Assembly: GCF_900112425.1 (NCBI RefSeq)
Contig: NZ_FOLP01000002.1
Location: forward strand, 372,001 to 436,000
Direction of reading: 5' to 3'
Source of the DNA: Variovorax sp. OK212
GTDB lineage: Bacteria > Pseudomonadota > Gammaproteobacteria > Burkholderiales > Burkholderiaceae_C
DNA length: 64,000 nt
Positions within the stretch are counted from its first letter, which is position 1. Each line of letters begins with the position of its first letter. Below the pieces are notes generated by a model, which saw nothing but the letters and a program-made list of their open reading frames with translations, did no database searches and had not been told where the DNA came from. Below, one piece after another: positions 1 to 6,734 of the stretch. The translations under genes were made by a program, and so were the position numbers.

Positions 1-262
1 GCGCCACCGCTTCGATGCATGGCCCGAAGGCCGAGCAGGTGAAGAGAATGCCCTGCGCGCCCGTGTCGACCGCGTACTGCGCGAGCCGCTGGAAGCGCTC
101 GTGCATGGTGTCGTCGAGCCCCTTGCCGTTGCGCGCGAGATCGGCCGAGAGGCTGTCGTCGAGCAGGTTCATGCGCTGCGCCTCGGGCCAGTCGCGCGCG
201 AAGGCGTCGTTGATGGGCGCGACCGAGTGCGAGAGTGCGTGGATCAGGGCAATGCGGGTCAT
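1..262 (-). CDS. Asp/Glu racemase family protein (partial, C-terminus outside window)
   Basis: The first 87 codons of a protein that runs off the left edge. The start ATG at 262-260 opens MTRIALIHAL, and about 76 residues in there is FTCSAFGPC, the Cys-containing loop typical of the Asp/Glu/hydantoin racemase superfamily, where the Cys acts as an acid/base residue. The family interconverts or processes small amino-acid or hydantoin-like substrates in the cytoplasm; the substrate cannot be told from this fragment. It lies 24 bases downstream of the binding-protein gene on the same strand and is probably the third gene of an amino-acid utilisation operon with the aminotransferase. The second conserved Cys lies beyond the window, so intactness is unknown. 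Confidence 0.75.
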   Translation of the reverse strand, partial: MTRIALIHALSHSVAPINDAFARDWPEAQRMNLLDDSLSADLARNGKGLDDTMHERFQRLAQYAVDTGAQGILFTCSAFGPCIEAVA

Positions 263-286
263 GGGTGTGTCACAGGCGCCAGGCGT

Positions 287-1198
287 TCAGATGCCCTTGG
301 ACGACGGGTTCGCGAACGCGTCCTTCGTCTCGGCATTGAGCGGGTAGTTGATGTTGATGCCCTTCGGCGGAATGGGCGACATGAACCACTTGGTGTACAG
401 CTTTTCCATCTCGCCCGACTTCATCATGCCCGACACCACGCGGTCGACCAGCGCCTTGAAGGCCGGGTCGTCCTTGCGGAACATGAGCGACTGGTTCTCG
501 GTGCGCAGGCTCTCGCCGGTGATGACGAAGTCCTTCGGGTTGCGCGCGTTCGCGAGCTGTCCGGCCAGCAGGATGTCGTCGAGCACGAAGGCCTGCGCGC
601 GGCCGCTTTCCACCAGCAGGAACGAGTCGCTGTGGTCCTTGCCCGCGAGGTTGGTCACGTCGAGGCTGCGGCCGCGGTCGGCCTCGCGCAGCAGGCGGAA
701 CGAGGTGGTGCCGGTGGTGGTGGCCACCGTCTTGCCCTGCAGGTCGGCGATGCCCTTGATGCCCGAATCGGCCTTCACCAGCATGCGCACGTTGTAGCGG
801 AAGATGTCCGGCGAGAACGCCACCTGCTTCTGCCGGTCGACCAGGTTGGTGGTGGAGCCGCACTCGATGTCGACCGTGCCGTTCTGCACCAGCGGCATGC
901 GGTTGGCCGAGGTGACGGCCTGGTACTTGATCTCGATGGCCGGCATCTTCAGCTCGCTCTTCACGGCCTCGACGATGCGGTTGCAGATCTCGATGCTGTA
1001 GCCCACGGGCTTGAGGTTGCCGTCGAGGTACGAGAAGCCGAACGACGACTCGCGGTAGCCGAAGGTGATGGCACCGCTGGCCTTGATCCTGGCGAGCGTG
1101 TCGCCTTCCTGCGCTTGCGCGGCGTGTGGCAGCAGCACCGCGAAGGCCACGGCGAGCGCGGCGGCGACAGACGAAAACAACGGACGTGGCTTGGGCAT
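287..1198 (-). CDS. Periplasmic amino-acid ABC transporter substrate-binding protein (GltI-like)
   Basis: A 303-residue type-3 solute-binding protein. A signal peptide with a long Ala/Leu core ends near residue 29 (PHAAQAQ). The bilobed domain follows, with family landmarks: GYRESSFGFSYLDG near the start of lobe 1, PVGYSIEICNRI, DIECGSTTN, and KTVATTTGTTS at the start of lobe 2. The closest family I recognise is the glutamate/aspartate binding protein GltI. It would capture an amino acid in the periplasm for an ABC permease, but no permease or ATPase is in the window and these may lie left of it. It follows the class III aminotransferase gene after 67 bases and precedes a racemase-family gene, suggesting one operon for uptake and breakdown of an amino acid or amine. 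Confidence 0.85.
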   Translation of the reverse strand: MPKPRPLFSSVAAALAVAFAVLLPHAAQAQEGDTLARIKASGAITFGYRESSFGFSYLDGNLKPVGYSIEICNRIVEAVKSELKMPAIEIKYQAVTSANRMPLVQNGTVDIECGSTTNLVDRQKQVAFSPDIFRYNVRMLVKADSGIKGIADLQGKTVATTTGTTSFRLLREADRGRSLDVTNLAGKDHSDSFLLVESGRAQAFVLDDILLAGQLANARNPKDFVITGESLRTENQSLMFRKDDPAFKALVDRVVSGMMKSGEMEKLYTKWFMSPIPPKGININYPLNAETKDAFANPSSKGI

Positions 1199-1265
1199 GG
1201 AACGCTCCTGTGAAGGACGGTGGAGGGGAAGGGACGCGAAAGAAAGGCGGAAGGAAAACGTGCGC

Positions 1266-2600
1266 TCAGCGCGCGGCGGCGCGCGTCACCGCATCGATCG
1301 ATTCGGCAAGGCGCGCGGCGATCAGGCGCAGGTCGTCGCGCGTCGCGATGAACGGCGGCGCCAGCAGCACGTGGTCGCCCTGGCGGCCGTCGACCGTGCC
1401 GCCGAAGGGGTAGCACAGCAGGCCGCGCGCCATCGCGTCTTTCTTGAGGGTGGCGTGGAGCTTCAGCGCCGGATCGAACGGCGCCTTGCTGGCGCGGTCG
1501 GCCACCAGCTCGACGCCCCAGAAGAAGCCGCGCCCGCGAATGTCGCCCACGTGCGGATGCGCGCCCAGCGCCTCGGCCAGCATCGCGCCGAAGGCCACGC
1601 CGTCTTCGCGCACCTTGGCCACCAGCCCGTCGCGCCGGATCACCTGCTGCACCGCGAGCGCCGCGGCGCAGGCCATCGGGTGGCCGAGGTAGGTGTGGCC
1701 GTGCTGGAAGAAGCCGCTGCCCTTCGACATCGCCTCGACGATGCGGCGCTGCGCCAGCACCGCGCCCACCGGCTGGTAGCCGCCGCCCAGGCCCTTGGCG
1801 ACGGTGATCAGGTCGGGCACCACGCCTTCCTGCTCGCAGGCGTGCAGCGAGCCGGTGCGGCCCATGCCGCACATCACCTCGTCGAGGATGAGCAGCACGC
1901 CGTACTTGTCGCACACCGCGCGCACCGCCTTGAAGTAGCCCGGCACGGGCGTGAGCACGCCGGCGGTGGCGCCACCCACCGTCTCGGCCACGAAGGCGAT
2001 CACGCGGTCGGCACCCTGCGCGAGGATGGCCACCTCGAGCTCGTCCGCCAGCCGCAGGCCGTAGAGCTCTGCGCTCTCGTCCGCGCGCTGTTCACGGTAC
2101 GGATAGCACGGCGACACGTGCGTGGCCGGCACCAGGATCGGCGCGAAGGGCTCGCGCCGCCACGCGTTGCCGCCTACCGCGAGGGCGCCCAGCGTGTTGC
2201 CGTGGTAGCTCTGGCGGCGCGCGATGAAGTGCGTGCGTTGCGGCTGGCCGATTTCCACGAAGTACTGGCGCGCCATCTTCAGCGCCGACTCCACCGCTTC
2301 GGAGCCGCCGCTGACCAGGTAGACGTGGCTCATGCCTTCGGGCGCGCAGCCGATCATCTCGTCGGCCAGCTGCTCGGCCACCTCGCTGGTGAAGAAGCTG
2401 GAGTGGGCGTAGGCCAGCTTGTCGATCTGCGCGTGCATGGCGGCCATGACCTCGGGGTGCGCGTGGCCGAGCGAGGACACGGCCGCACCGCCCGAGGCGT
2501 CGAGGTATTCGCGGCCTTCGGCGTCGCGGATGTACATGCCGTGGGAGCCGGCGGCAACGGGCGGGGTCTGGCGAAGGTGGCGGTGGAAGACGTGCGTCAT
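1266..2600 (-). CDS. Class III (omega-type) pyridoxal-phosphate aminotransferase
   Basis: A 444-residue fold-type I aminotransferase of class III, the family of ornithine, GABA and beta-alanine:pyruvate aminotransferases. Visible landmarks are YLDASGGAAVSSLGH near the N-terminus, the YHG cofactor motif near 132-134, the acidic LILDEVMCGMGRTG segment near 237-250 and the Schiff-base lysine in TVAKGLGGGYQP near residue 269. ATG at 2600 (MTHVFHRHLR) is chosen; an open frame continues upstream but through the operator region and the divergent regulator gene, so it is not coding. The substrate is not decidable from sequence. Position first in a minus-strand operon with a binding protein and a racemase-family protein suggests amino-acid or amine catabolism, probably controlled by the divergent RpiR-type gene. 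Confidence 0.9.
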   Translation of the reverse strand: MTHVFHRHLRQTPPVAAGSHGMYIRDAEGREYLDASGGAAVSSLGHAHPEVMAAMHAQIDKLAYAHSSFFTSEVAEQLADEMIGCAPEGMSHVYLVSGGSEAVESALKMARQYFVEIGQPQRTHFIARRQSYHGNTLGALAVGGNAWRREPFAPILVPATHVSPCYPYREQRADESAELYGLRLADELEVAILAQGADRVIAFVAETVGGATAGVLTPVPGYFKAVRAVCDKYGVLLILDEVMCGMGRTGSLHACEQEGVVPDLITVAKGLGGGYQPVGAVLAQRRIVEAMSKGSGFFQHGHTYLGHPMACAAALAVQQVIRRDGLVAKVREDGVAFGAMLAEALGAHPHVGDIRGRGFFWGVELVADRASKAPFDPALKLHATLKKDAMARGLLCYPFGGTVDGRQGDHVLLAPPFIATRDDLRLIAARLAESIDAVTRAAAR

Positions 2601-2667
2601 GGCGGTGGAAGGCTCGACTTGGCTTGAGCTTGGGATTGGAACTAACGTTTCGACCGAATTATTGTTT

Positions 2668-2681
2668 GGAACATTTGTTCC
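2668..2681. promoter_or_regulatory. Candidate RpiR operator, copy 1
   Basis: GGAACATTTGTTCC: perfect 6-bp inverted arms GGAACA/TGTTCC with a 2-bp centre, in the divergent region between the aminotransferase and the RpiR-type regulator. A nearly identical copy starts exactly 40 bp further on, and a half site TGTTCC lies between them at 2688-2693. That the regulator binds here is inference from position and symmetry. Confidence 0.6.
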
Positions 2682-2707
2682 GTCAACTGTTCCGGCAAAT
2701 TGCGTCC

Positions 2708-2721
2708 GGTACATTTGTTCC
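2708..2721. promoter_or_regulatory. Candidate RpiR operator, copy 2
   Basis: GGTACATTTGTTCC, one base different from copy 1 and exactly 40 bp (about four helical turns) from it, so both sites would face the same side of the DNA. It ends 26 bp before the regulator start codon, fitting autorepression together with control of the divergent operon. Confidence 0.6.
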
Positions 2722-2747
2722 AACGACAGCCGAAGAGAGACACCGCC

Positions 2748-3614
2748 ATGGGCGCCCGAGACCAGATCCGCCAGCGTTTCAACGAACTGAGCCCCGCGCT
2801 GCAGCAGGTGGCGCGCTATGTGCTCGACCACCCCAACGAGGTGGTCACCGGCTCGATGCGCAACGTGGGCACGCTTTCGCAGAGCACGCCGGCCACGCTG
2901 GTGCGCTTCGCCCAGCACCTGGGTTTCGACGGCTGGCCGCAGCTCAAGGAAGCCTTCGCGGCCGACATGGGCCTGGGCTCGGAGACCTACGGCGGGCGCG
3001 CCAAGCAGCTCGTCGGCCGCGCCAGGGACCAGAGCCTGACCGGCGAGATGTTCGAGGTGCAGCGCCGCAACCTCGAGGCCACGCACCAGCAGAGCGAGCA
3101 GGCGCTGCAGAAGGCCTGCGCGCTCATCGAAAAGGCGCCGGCGGTGCATGCCGCGGGCTTTCGCGCCTGCTTTCCGATCGCCTTCTCGTTCGTCTACGTG
3201 TACCGCATCTTCCGCACCAGCGTGCACCTGGTCGACGGCCAGGGCGGCTCGCTGGAAATGCAGCAACGCGCCTTCGCCAAGGGCGACGCACTGGTGGTGG
3301 CCAGCTTCGCGCCCTACTCGCGCGAGGCGCTTCAGGTGACGCAGGCGGCCAAGGCGGCCGGCTGCCGCATCGTGGCCATCACCGACAGCGTGACCTCGCC
3401 GCTGTCGCTGCTGGCGGACGAGACGCTGCTGTTCACCATCCACAGCCCCTCGTTCTTTCCGTCGGTGGCGGCGGGCGTGGCGCTGACGGAAGCGCTGGTC
3501 GAGCTGCTCGCCAGCCGGGCCGGCAAGCCGGTGGTGAAGCGCATCGACCAGGCGGAGGCGCAGTTGTTCGAGTCAGGGGCGTACCTGGCGCCGCCGCCGG
3601 CGCGGAGCGGGTAG
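2748..3614 (+). CDS. MurR/RpiR family transcriptional regulator
   Basis: A 288-residue regulator: an N-terminal RpiR-type helix-turn-helix (about residues 1-77, containing [19 protein letters not shown]) and a C-terminal SIS sugar-isomerase-like domain (about 120-260, with [14 protein letters not shown] and [10 protein letters not shown]). RpiR proteins sense small phosphorylated or amino-sugar-like ligands through the SIS domain and repress catabolic genes. The ATG at 2748 is preferred because a purine-rich GAAGAGAGA lies just upstream; a TTG at 2700 is in frame but sits within the operator region. It is divergent from the aminotransferase-binding protein-racemase operon, the usual layout for a local repressor. 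The ligand is unknown. Confidence 0.88.
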   Translation: MGARDQIRQRFNELSPALQQVARYVLDHPNEVVTGSMRNVGTLSQSTPATLVRFAQHLGFDGWPQLKEAFAADMGLGSETYGGRAKQLVGRARDQSLTGEMFEVQRRNLEATHQQSEQALQKACALIEKAPAVHAAGFRACFPIAFSFVYVYRIFRTSVHLVDGQGGSLEMQQRAFAKGDALVVASFAPYSREALQVTQAAKAAGCRIVAITDSVTSPLSLLADETLLFTIHSPSFFPSVAAGVALTEALVELLASRAGKPVVKRIDQAEAQLFESGAYLAPPPARSG

Positions 3615-3638
3615 CCAAGGCCCTCGAGACGATTCGGC

Positions 3639-4364
3639 TCAGGCCGTCGTGCGGATGCGCTCGGCGTTCTTGCGCAGGTGCAGCACGAGCAGGTCGCGGT
3701 TGGACGTGATGTGCTCGCGCATCAGGGCCTCGGCCTCGCCGGCGTCGCGCCGGACCAGCGCATCGACCAGGCGGCAGTGGTCCTCGAAGGCCAGCTGCGC
3801 CTGCTCGCGGCGGAACAGCAGCATGGACGCGTCGCGGTTGTGCGGGCGCAGGTTGCTGTCGAAGATGATCGGCAGCTGCCGCGCGCGGTGCACCGCCTCG
3901 GCCAGCCAGCGGTTGTCCGCCAGCACCATCACCTTGTCGTGGAACGCCACGTTCTGGTCGTGCCAGCACAGCGCGCGTTCGTCGTCCCATTCGTTTTGCA
4001 GCAGCTCGCGCTGCGCGTCCATCATGGCCTGCAGGCCATCCTGCGACTCGGTGTCCAGGCCGCGCTCGGCAATGAGCCGGCAGGCCATGGCCTCCAGGTT
4101 GGCGCGCACGCTGAAGGCGTCGAACACGTCCTTGGCGTTGAAGCGGCGCACCTGGAACCCCTTGTTCGGCACGTAGACCAGCAGTCCTTCGTCGGCCAGC
4201 CGCGCCATGGCGCCGCGCACAGGCGTGCGCGACACGCCGAGCTCATTGGCGAGCGCGATCTCCATCAGGTGTGAACCGGGAGCAAAGACGCCGTCGAAGA
4301 TGCGGTTGCGCAACGTCTCGGCCACGGACAACGCACGTGTCCGGGAAGGATCTGGGGGGGTCAT
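3639..4364 (-). CDS. GntR family transcriptional regulator, FCD (FadR) subfamily
   Basis: A 241-residue regulator with an N-terminal GntR winged helix (about residues 10-75: GSHLMEIALANELGVSRTPV, then GFQVRRF) and an all-helical FCD effector domain (about 85-210) carrying the usual acid and His residues for metal or carboxylate binding (for example FHDKV and HITSNRD). FCD regulators usually respond to organic or amino acids. ATG at 4364 is used; a GTG at 4388 would add eight residues and neither has a clear ribosome binding site. It is convergent with the RpiR-type gene with 24 bases between. Its own upstream region holds the TTAAC repeats at 4496-4525, a possible operator. Confidence 0.85.
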   Translation of the reverse strand: MTPPDPSRTRALSVAETLRNRIFDGVFAPGSHLMEIALANELGVSRTPVRGAMARLADEGLLVYVPNKGFQVRRFNAKDVFDAFSVRANLEAMACRLIAERGLDTESQDGLQAMMDAQRELLQNEWDDERALCWHDQNVAFHDKVMVLADNRWLAEAVHRARQLPIIFDSNLRPHNRDASMLLFRREQAQLAFEDHCRLVDALVRRDAGEAEALMREHITSNRDLLVLHLRKNAERIRTTA

Positions 4365-4495
4365 CGAAGGTTGGAAACTGGGGGCCACCAGGGAAGTGGC
4401 CGCGCGGATGGTACGGCGGCGTATCGTTACTTGATATACCCAATTTCCGTAAAGAGCGCATAAACGGCAGTTTTTGGATAAATACGCAAAATTTC

Positions 4496-4525
4496 TTAAC
4501 TGTTGTTAACAGTTGTCAACTTTCA
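4496..4525. repeat. 10-bp-spaced TTAAC repeats with nested palindrome
   Basis: TTAACTGTTG, TTAACAGTTG and TCAACTTTCA follow one another with an exact 10-bp period. Within them AACTGTT (4498-4504) and AACAGTT (4508-4514) form a perfect 7-bp inverted repeat with a 3-bp centre, and TGTTAACA is an 8-bp palindrome. It lies about 130 bp upstream of the GntR-type start. A cooperative regulator site is the likely meaning; the protein is not known. Confidence 0.5.
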
Positions 4526-4749
4526 GTTGCACATCTCCAACATGCCGATCCGCATGTTTTCCGATGGTTTGGGCGCCACGCTTCCCTGGGATCGGCCGGC
4601 TCAGCTCGTGCGGCACGCATGACGCGCGCCCGCCTCGCGGCCCGGTGCCTCTTCCGCGACCATTTCCGGACATCCCTGCGTCATCCCCGGTTCGGGAAAG
4701 CCACGACCCCGGCCACGGAACCCTTGCACGGAACCTGGAGTCGAACCCC

Positions 4750-4772
4750 TGTCGCGGCGCCTTGTCGCGACA
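4750..4772 (+). promoter_or_regulatory. Hairpin abutting the SPW ribosome binding site
   Basis: TGTCGCG (4750-4756) and CGCGACA (4766-4772) form a perfect 7-bp stem with a 9-base loop. The last base of the stem is the first A of the AGGAGG ribosome binding site (4772-4777), so the structure would partly mask it. Confidence 0.45.
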
Positions 4773-4785
4773 GGAGGTAATGACC

Positions 4786-5151
4786 ATGAAGCAAGTGAAG
4801 CATTGGCAAGACCCCGTCAACGCCGTCGCCGGCGCCTGGCTGATCGTCTCGCCCTGGGTTCTGGGCTTTTCGGACATGACGCCCGCCATGTGGACCATGG
4901 TGGCAACGGGCATCCTGCTCGGCGCCGTGGCACTGGGTGCGACCTTCGTGCCTCGACAGTGGGAAGAGTGGACCGAGGTCGCGCTGGCCGCCTGGCTCGC
5001 GATTTCTCCCTGGGTGGTCGGCTTCCGCGGGATCGAGTCCGCACTGGTCAACGCGGTTCTTGTGGCCGCGGTGATCCTGGTGCTCGCGCTGTGGGTGCTG
5101 GTGACCGACAAGGACTACCTGGGCCACGCGATCGATCGTCCGGCGCATTGA
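4786..5151 (+). CDS. SPW repeat membrane protein
   Basis: A 121-residue inner-membrane protein of the SPW repeat family. Two halves each carry the Ser-Pro-Trp signature inside a hydrophobic helix: LIVSPWVLGF near residue 20 and LAISPWVVGF near 70, each followed by another membrane segment, giving about four helices. Function is unknown; family members are common in environmental Proteobacteria. Two in-frame ATGs exist (4780 and 4786); the AGGAGG at 4772-4777 is two bases from the first and eight from the second, so the second (MKQVKHWQDP) is chosen. It stands alone, followed by hairpins towards the convergent efflux operon. Confidence 0.8.
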   Translation: MKQVKHWQDPVNAVAGAWLIVSPWVLGFSDMTPAMWTMVATGILLGAVALGATFVPRQWEEWTEVALAAWLAISPWVVGFRGIESALVNAVLVAAVILVLALWVLVTDKDYLGHAIDRPAH

Positions 5152-5176
5152 CCACCGATGCGCCGTGACACCAGAA

Positions 5177-5201
5177 AGCCGGGGCGCCGCGCGCCTCGGC
5201 T
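5177..5201. terminator. Hairpin behind the SPW gene
   Basis: AGCCGGGGCGC and GCGCCTCGGCT pair over 11 positions (one G-U) with a 3-base loop, 26 bases after the SPW stop codon. There is no T-run, so it is terminator-like rather than a canonical intrinsic terminator. Confidence 0.45.
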
Positions 5202-5209
5202 GAAAGGAT

Positions 5210-5227
5210 GAGCCCCATGTGGGGCTC
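5210..5227. terminator. Hairpin between convergent SPW and efflux genes
   Basis: GAGCCCCA and TGGGGCTC, perfect 8-bp arms around TG, 18 bases downstream of the outer-membrane-factor stop codon on the minus strand. Together with the neighbouring hairpin it separates convergent transcripts; no T-run. Confidence 0.4.
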
Positions 5228-5245
5228 GTCCGCAAGATCAGCCGA

Positions 5246-6721
5246 TCACTGCGCGCGGGGTGCGGTGGCCTGGTCCGCGTTGATGCTGCCCCCCATCCAC
5301 CCCGCCTGCCAGCCACCGCCCATCGCCTGGATCAACGCGATGGCGGTGGTCTGGCGGTTGACCTGCAACTGCACCAGGGTGCGCCGTGCGCTGAGCGCGG
5401 CGGCCTGCGCCGTGACCACGTCGGTGTAGCTCACCTGCGCCGCACGGTAGCGGTTGAGCAGTTGCTGCTCGGTCTTGTCCGCGGCCGCCGAAGCCTCGCG
5501 CCGCAGGCCTTCCTGTTCGGCCAGCGTGGCGCTCGCGGTGAGCTGGTCCTCCACGGCCTGGAAGGCGGTGAGCACGGTCTGGCGGTAACGCGCCACGCTC
5601 GACTCGTAGCCGGCCTTGGCCGAGTCGACGTTGGCGGCAATCGCACCCGCGTCGAACACCACCTGCGCCACCGAGAAGCCCAGCGACCACAGCGAGTTGG
5701 CCGAGCCGAACAAATCCTTCACGCGGCTCGCGTTGCTGCCGACCGACGCCGTGAGGTTGATGTTGGGAAAGTAGGCCGCGCGCGCAATGCCGATCTGCGC
5801 ATTGGCCGATGCCACCGTGCGCTCGGCCGCCGCGATGTCGGGCCGGCGCTGCAGCAGCGTCGACGGCACGCCCAGCGGCACGCCCGGCACCACCGGCGTC
5901 CAGCGCGCGGCCTGCAGGCTGAAGTCGGCCGGCGCCACGCCCAGCAGCGTGGCAATCGCGTGCTCGTAGGTGGCGCGGGTGCGCTGCAGGCCCACGCGCT
6001 CGGCCTTGGCGTTCACCAGTTGGGTCTGCGCCTGCAGCACGTCGGTCTGCGCCGAGATGCCCGCCGCATAGCGGTTGCTCGTGATCTCGAAGGCGCGCTG
6101 GTAGCCCTGGATGGTTTCGTCCAGCAGCACGATCTCGGCATCGGCCTCGCGCAGCGAGAAGTAGTTGGTCGCCAGCTCGCCGATGGCCGACAGGCGCGCC
6201 GCGGCCAGGTCGGCCTCGCTCGCCTGCGCACTGGCCTGCGCGCTGCTCACGGCTTCGCGCAGGCGGCCCCACACGTCGGGCGTCCAGCTGGCGCCCAGCG
6301 ACGCGCCGAACGCGTTCGACGGGCTGGCCGTGCCGTTGCCGCCCACCGTGCCCGTGCGCTTGCCGGTGCCGTCGAACGACACCGACGGGAACAGCGCCGC
6401 GCGCTCGCCGCGCACCAGCGCCTGGGCCTGCGTGTAGTTGGCCACCGCCGCGGCGATGTTCTGGTTCGACACCTGCACGCGGCCGGCGAGCTCGTCGAGC
6501 GTGGCGTCGCCGAACAGCTTCCACCATTCGCCGCGGTCCAGCGCATCGGCCGGCGCGGCCGGCAGCCAGCCTTCGGCGGTCTTCTGCTCTTTCCACGCGG
6601 CGGAGGCGGAGGCGGCGGTGGCGGGCCGCTCGTAGCGCGGCCCGACGGCGCAGCCGGCAAGCACCGCGGCCAGCGCGAGCGCCGAGAGTGAAAAGCGGGA
6701 GGTGGAAAGCAGTGCGTTCAT
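5246..6721 (-). CDS. NodT-type outer-membrane efflux lipoprotein (TolC superfamily)
   Basis: A 491-residue outer-membrane factor. The N-terminus is a lipoprotein signal with lipobox LAGC (Cys near residue 24) followed by AVGPRYERP, the typical start of the OprM/NodT group. Two long coiled-coil repeats follow, with conserved pieces RPDIAAAERTVASANAQIGIARAAYFPNI and its N-terminal counterpart, which build the trimeric channel. It would form the exit duct for the RND pumps encoded upstream. ATG at 6721 is used. The gene ends the four-gene minus-strand operon, 13 bases after the second pump gene. Confidence 0.92.
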   Translation of the reverse strand: MNALLSTSRFSLSALALAAVLAGCAVGPRYERPATAASASAAWKEQKTAEGWLPAAPADALDRGEWWKLFGDATLDELAGRVQVSNQNIAAAVANYTQAQALVRGERAALFPSVSFDGTGKRTGTVGGNGTASPSNAFGASLGASWTPDVWGRLREAVSSAQASAQASEADLAAARLSAIGELATNYFSLREADAEIVLLDETIQGYQRAFEITSNRYAAGISAQTDVLQAQTQLVNAKAERVGLQRTRATYEHAIATLLGVAPADFSLQAARWTPVVPGVPLGVPSTLLQRRPDIAAAERTVASANAQIGIARAAYFPNINLTASVGSNASRVKDLFGSANSLWSLGFSVAQVVFDAGAIAANVDSAKAGYESSVARYRQTVLTAFQAVEDQLTASATLAEQEGLRREASAAADKTEQQLLNRYRAAQVSYTDVVTAQAAALSARRTLVQLQVNRQTTAIALIQAMGGGWQAGWMGGSINADQATAPRAQ

Positions 6722-6734
6722 GGCAGTGTTGTTC

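Larger units (their letters stand above)
4365..4785. other. Intergenic region between GntR-type and SPW genes
   Basis: About 420 bases without a convincing gene. The part 4425-4525 is clearly AT-richer than its surroundings and should hold the GntR promoter; it contains the 10-bp-spaced TTAAC repeats. The part 4560-4770 is GC-rich and ends in a hairpin against the SPW ribosome binding site. A frame open through 4513-4785 in phase with the SPW gene has no family features and Pro/Arg-rich composition, so I do not call it coding. Confidence 0.6.

Noticed and set aside
2601-3443. N-terminal extension of the class III aminotransferase up to 3443
   Set aside because: It would run across the operator region and fully antisense to the RpiR gene; the family starts at the ATG at 2600.
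4513-4785. N-terminal extension of the SPW protein by 91 residues
   Set aside because: The region is Pro/Arg/Ser-rich with no homology pattern, crosses a hairpin, and a strong AGGAGG points to the internal start.
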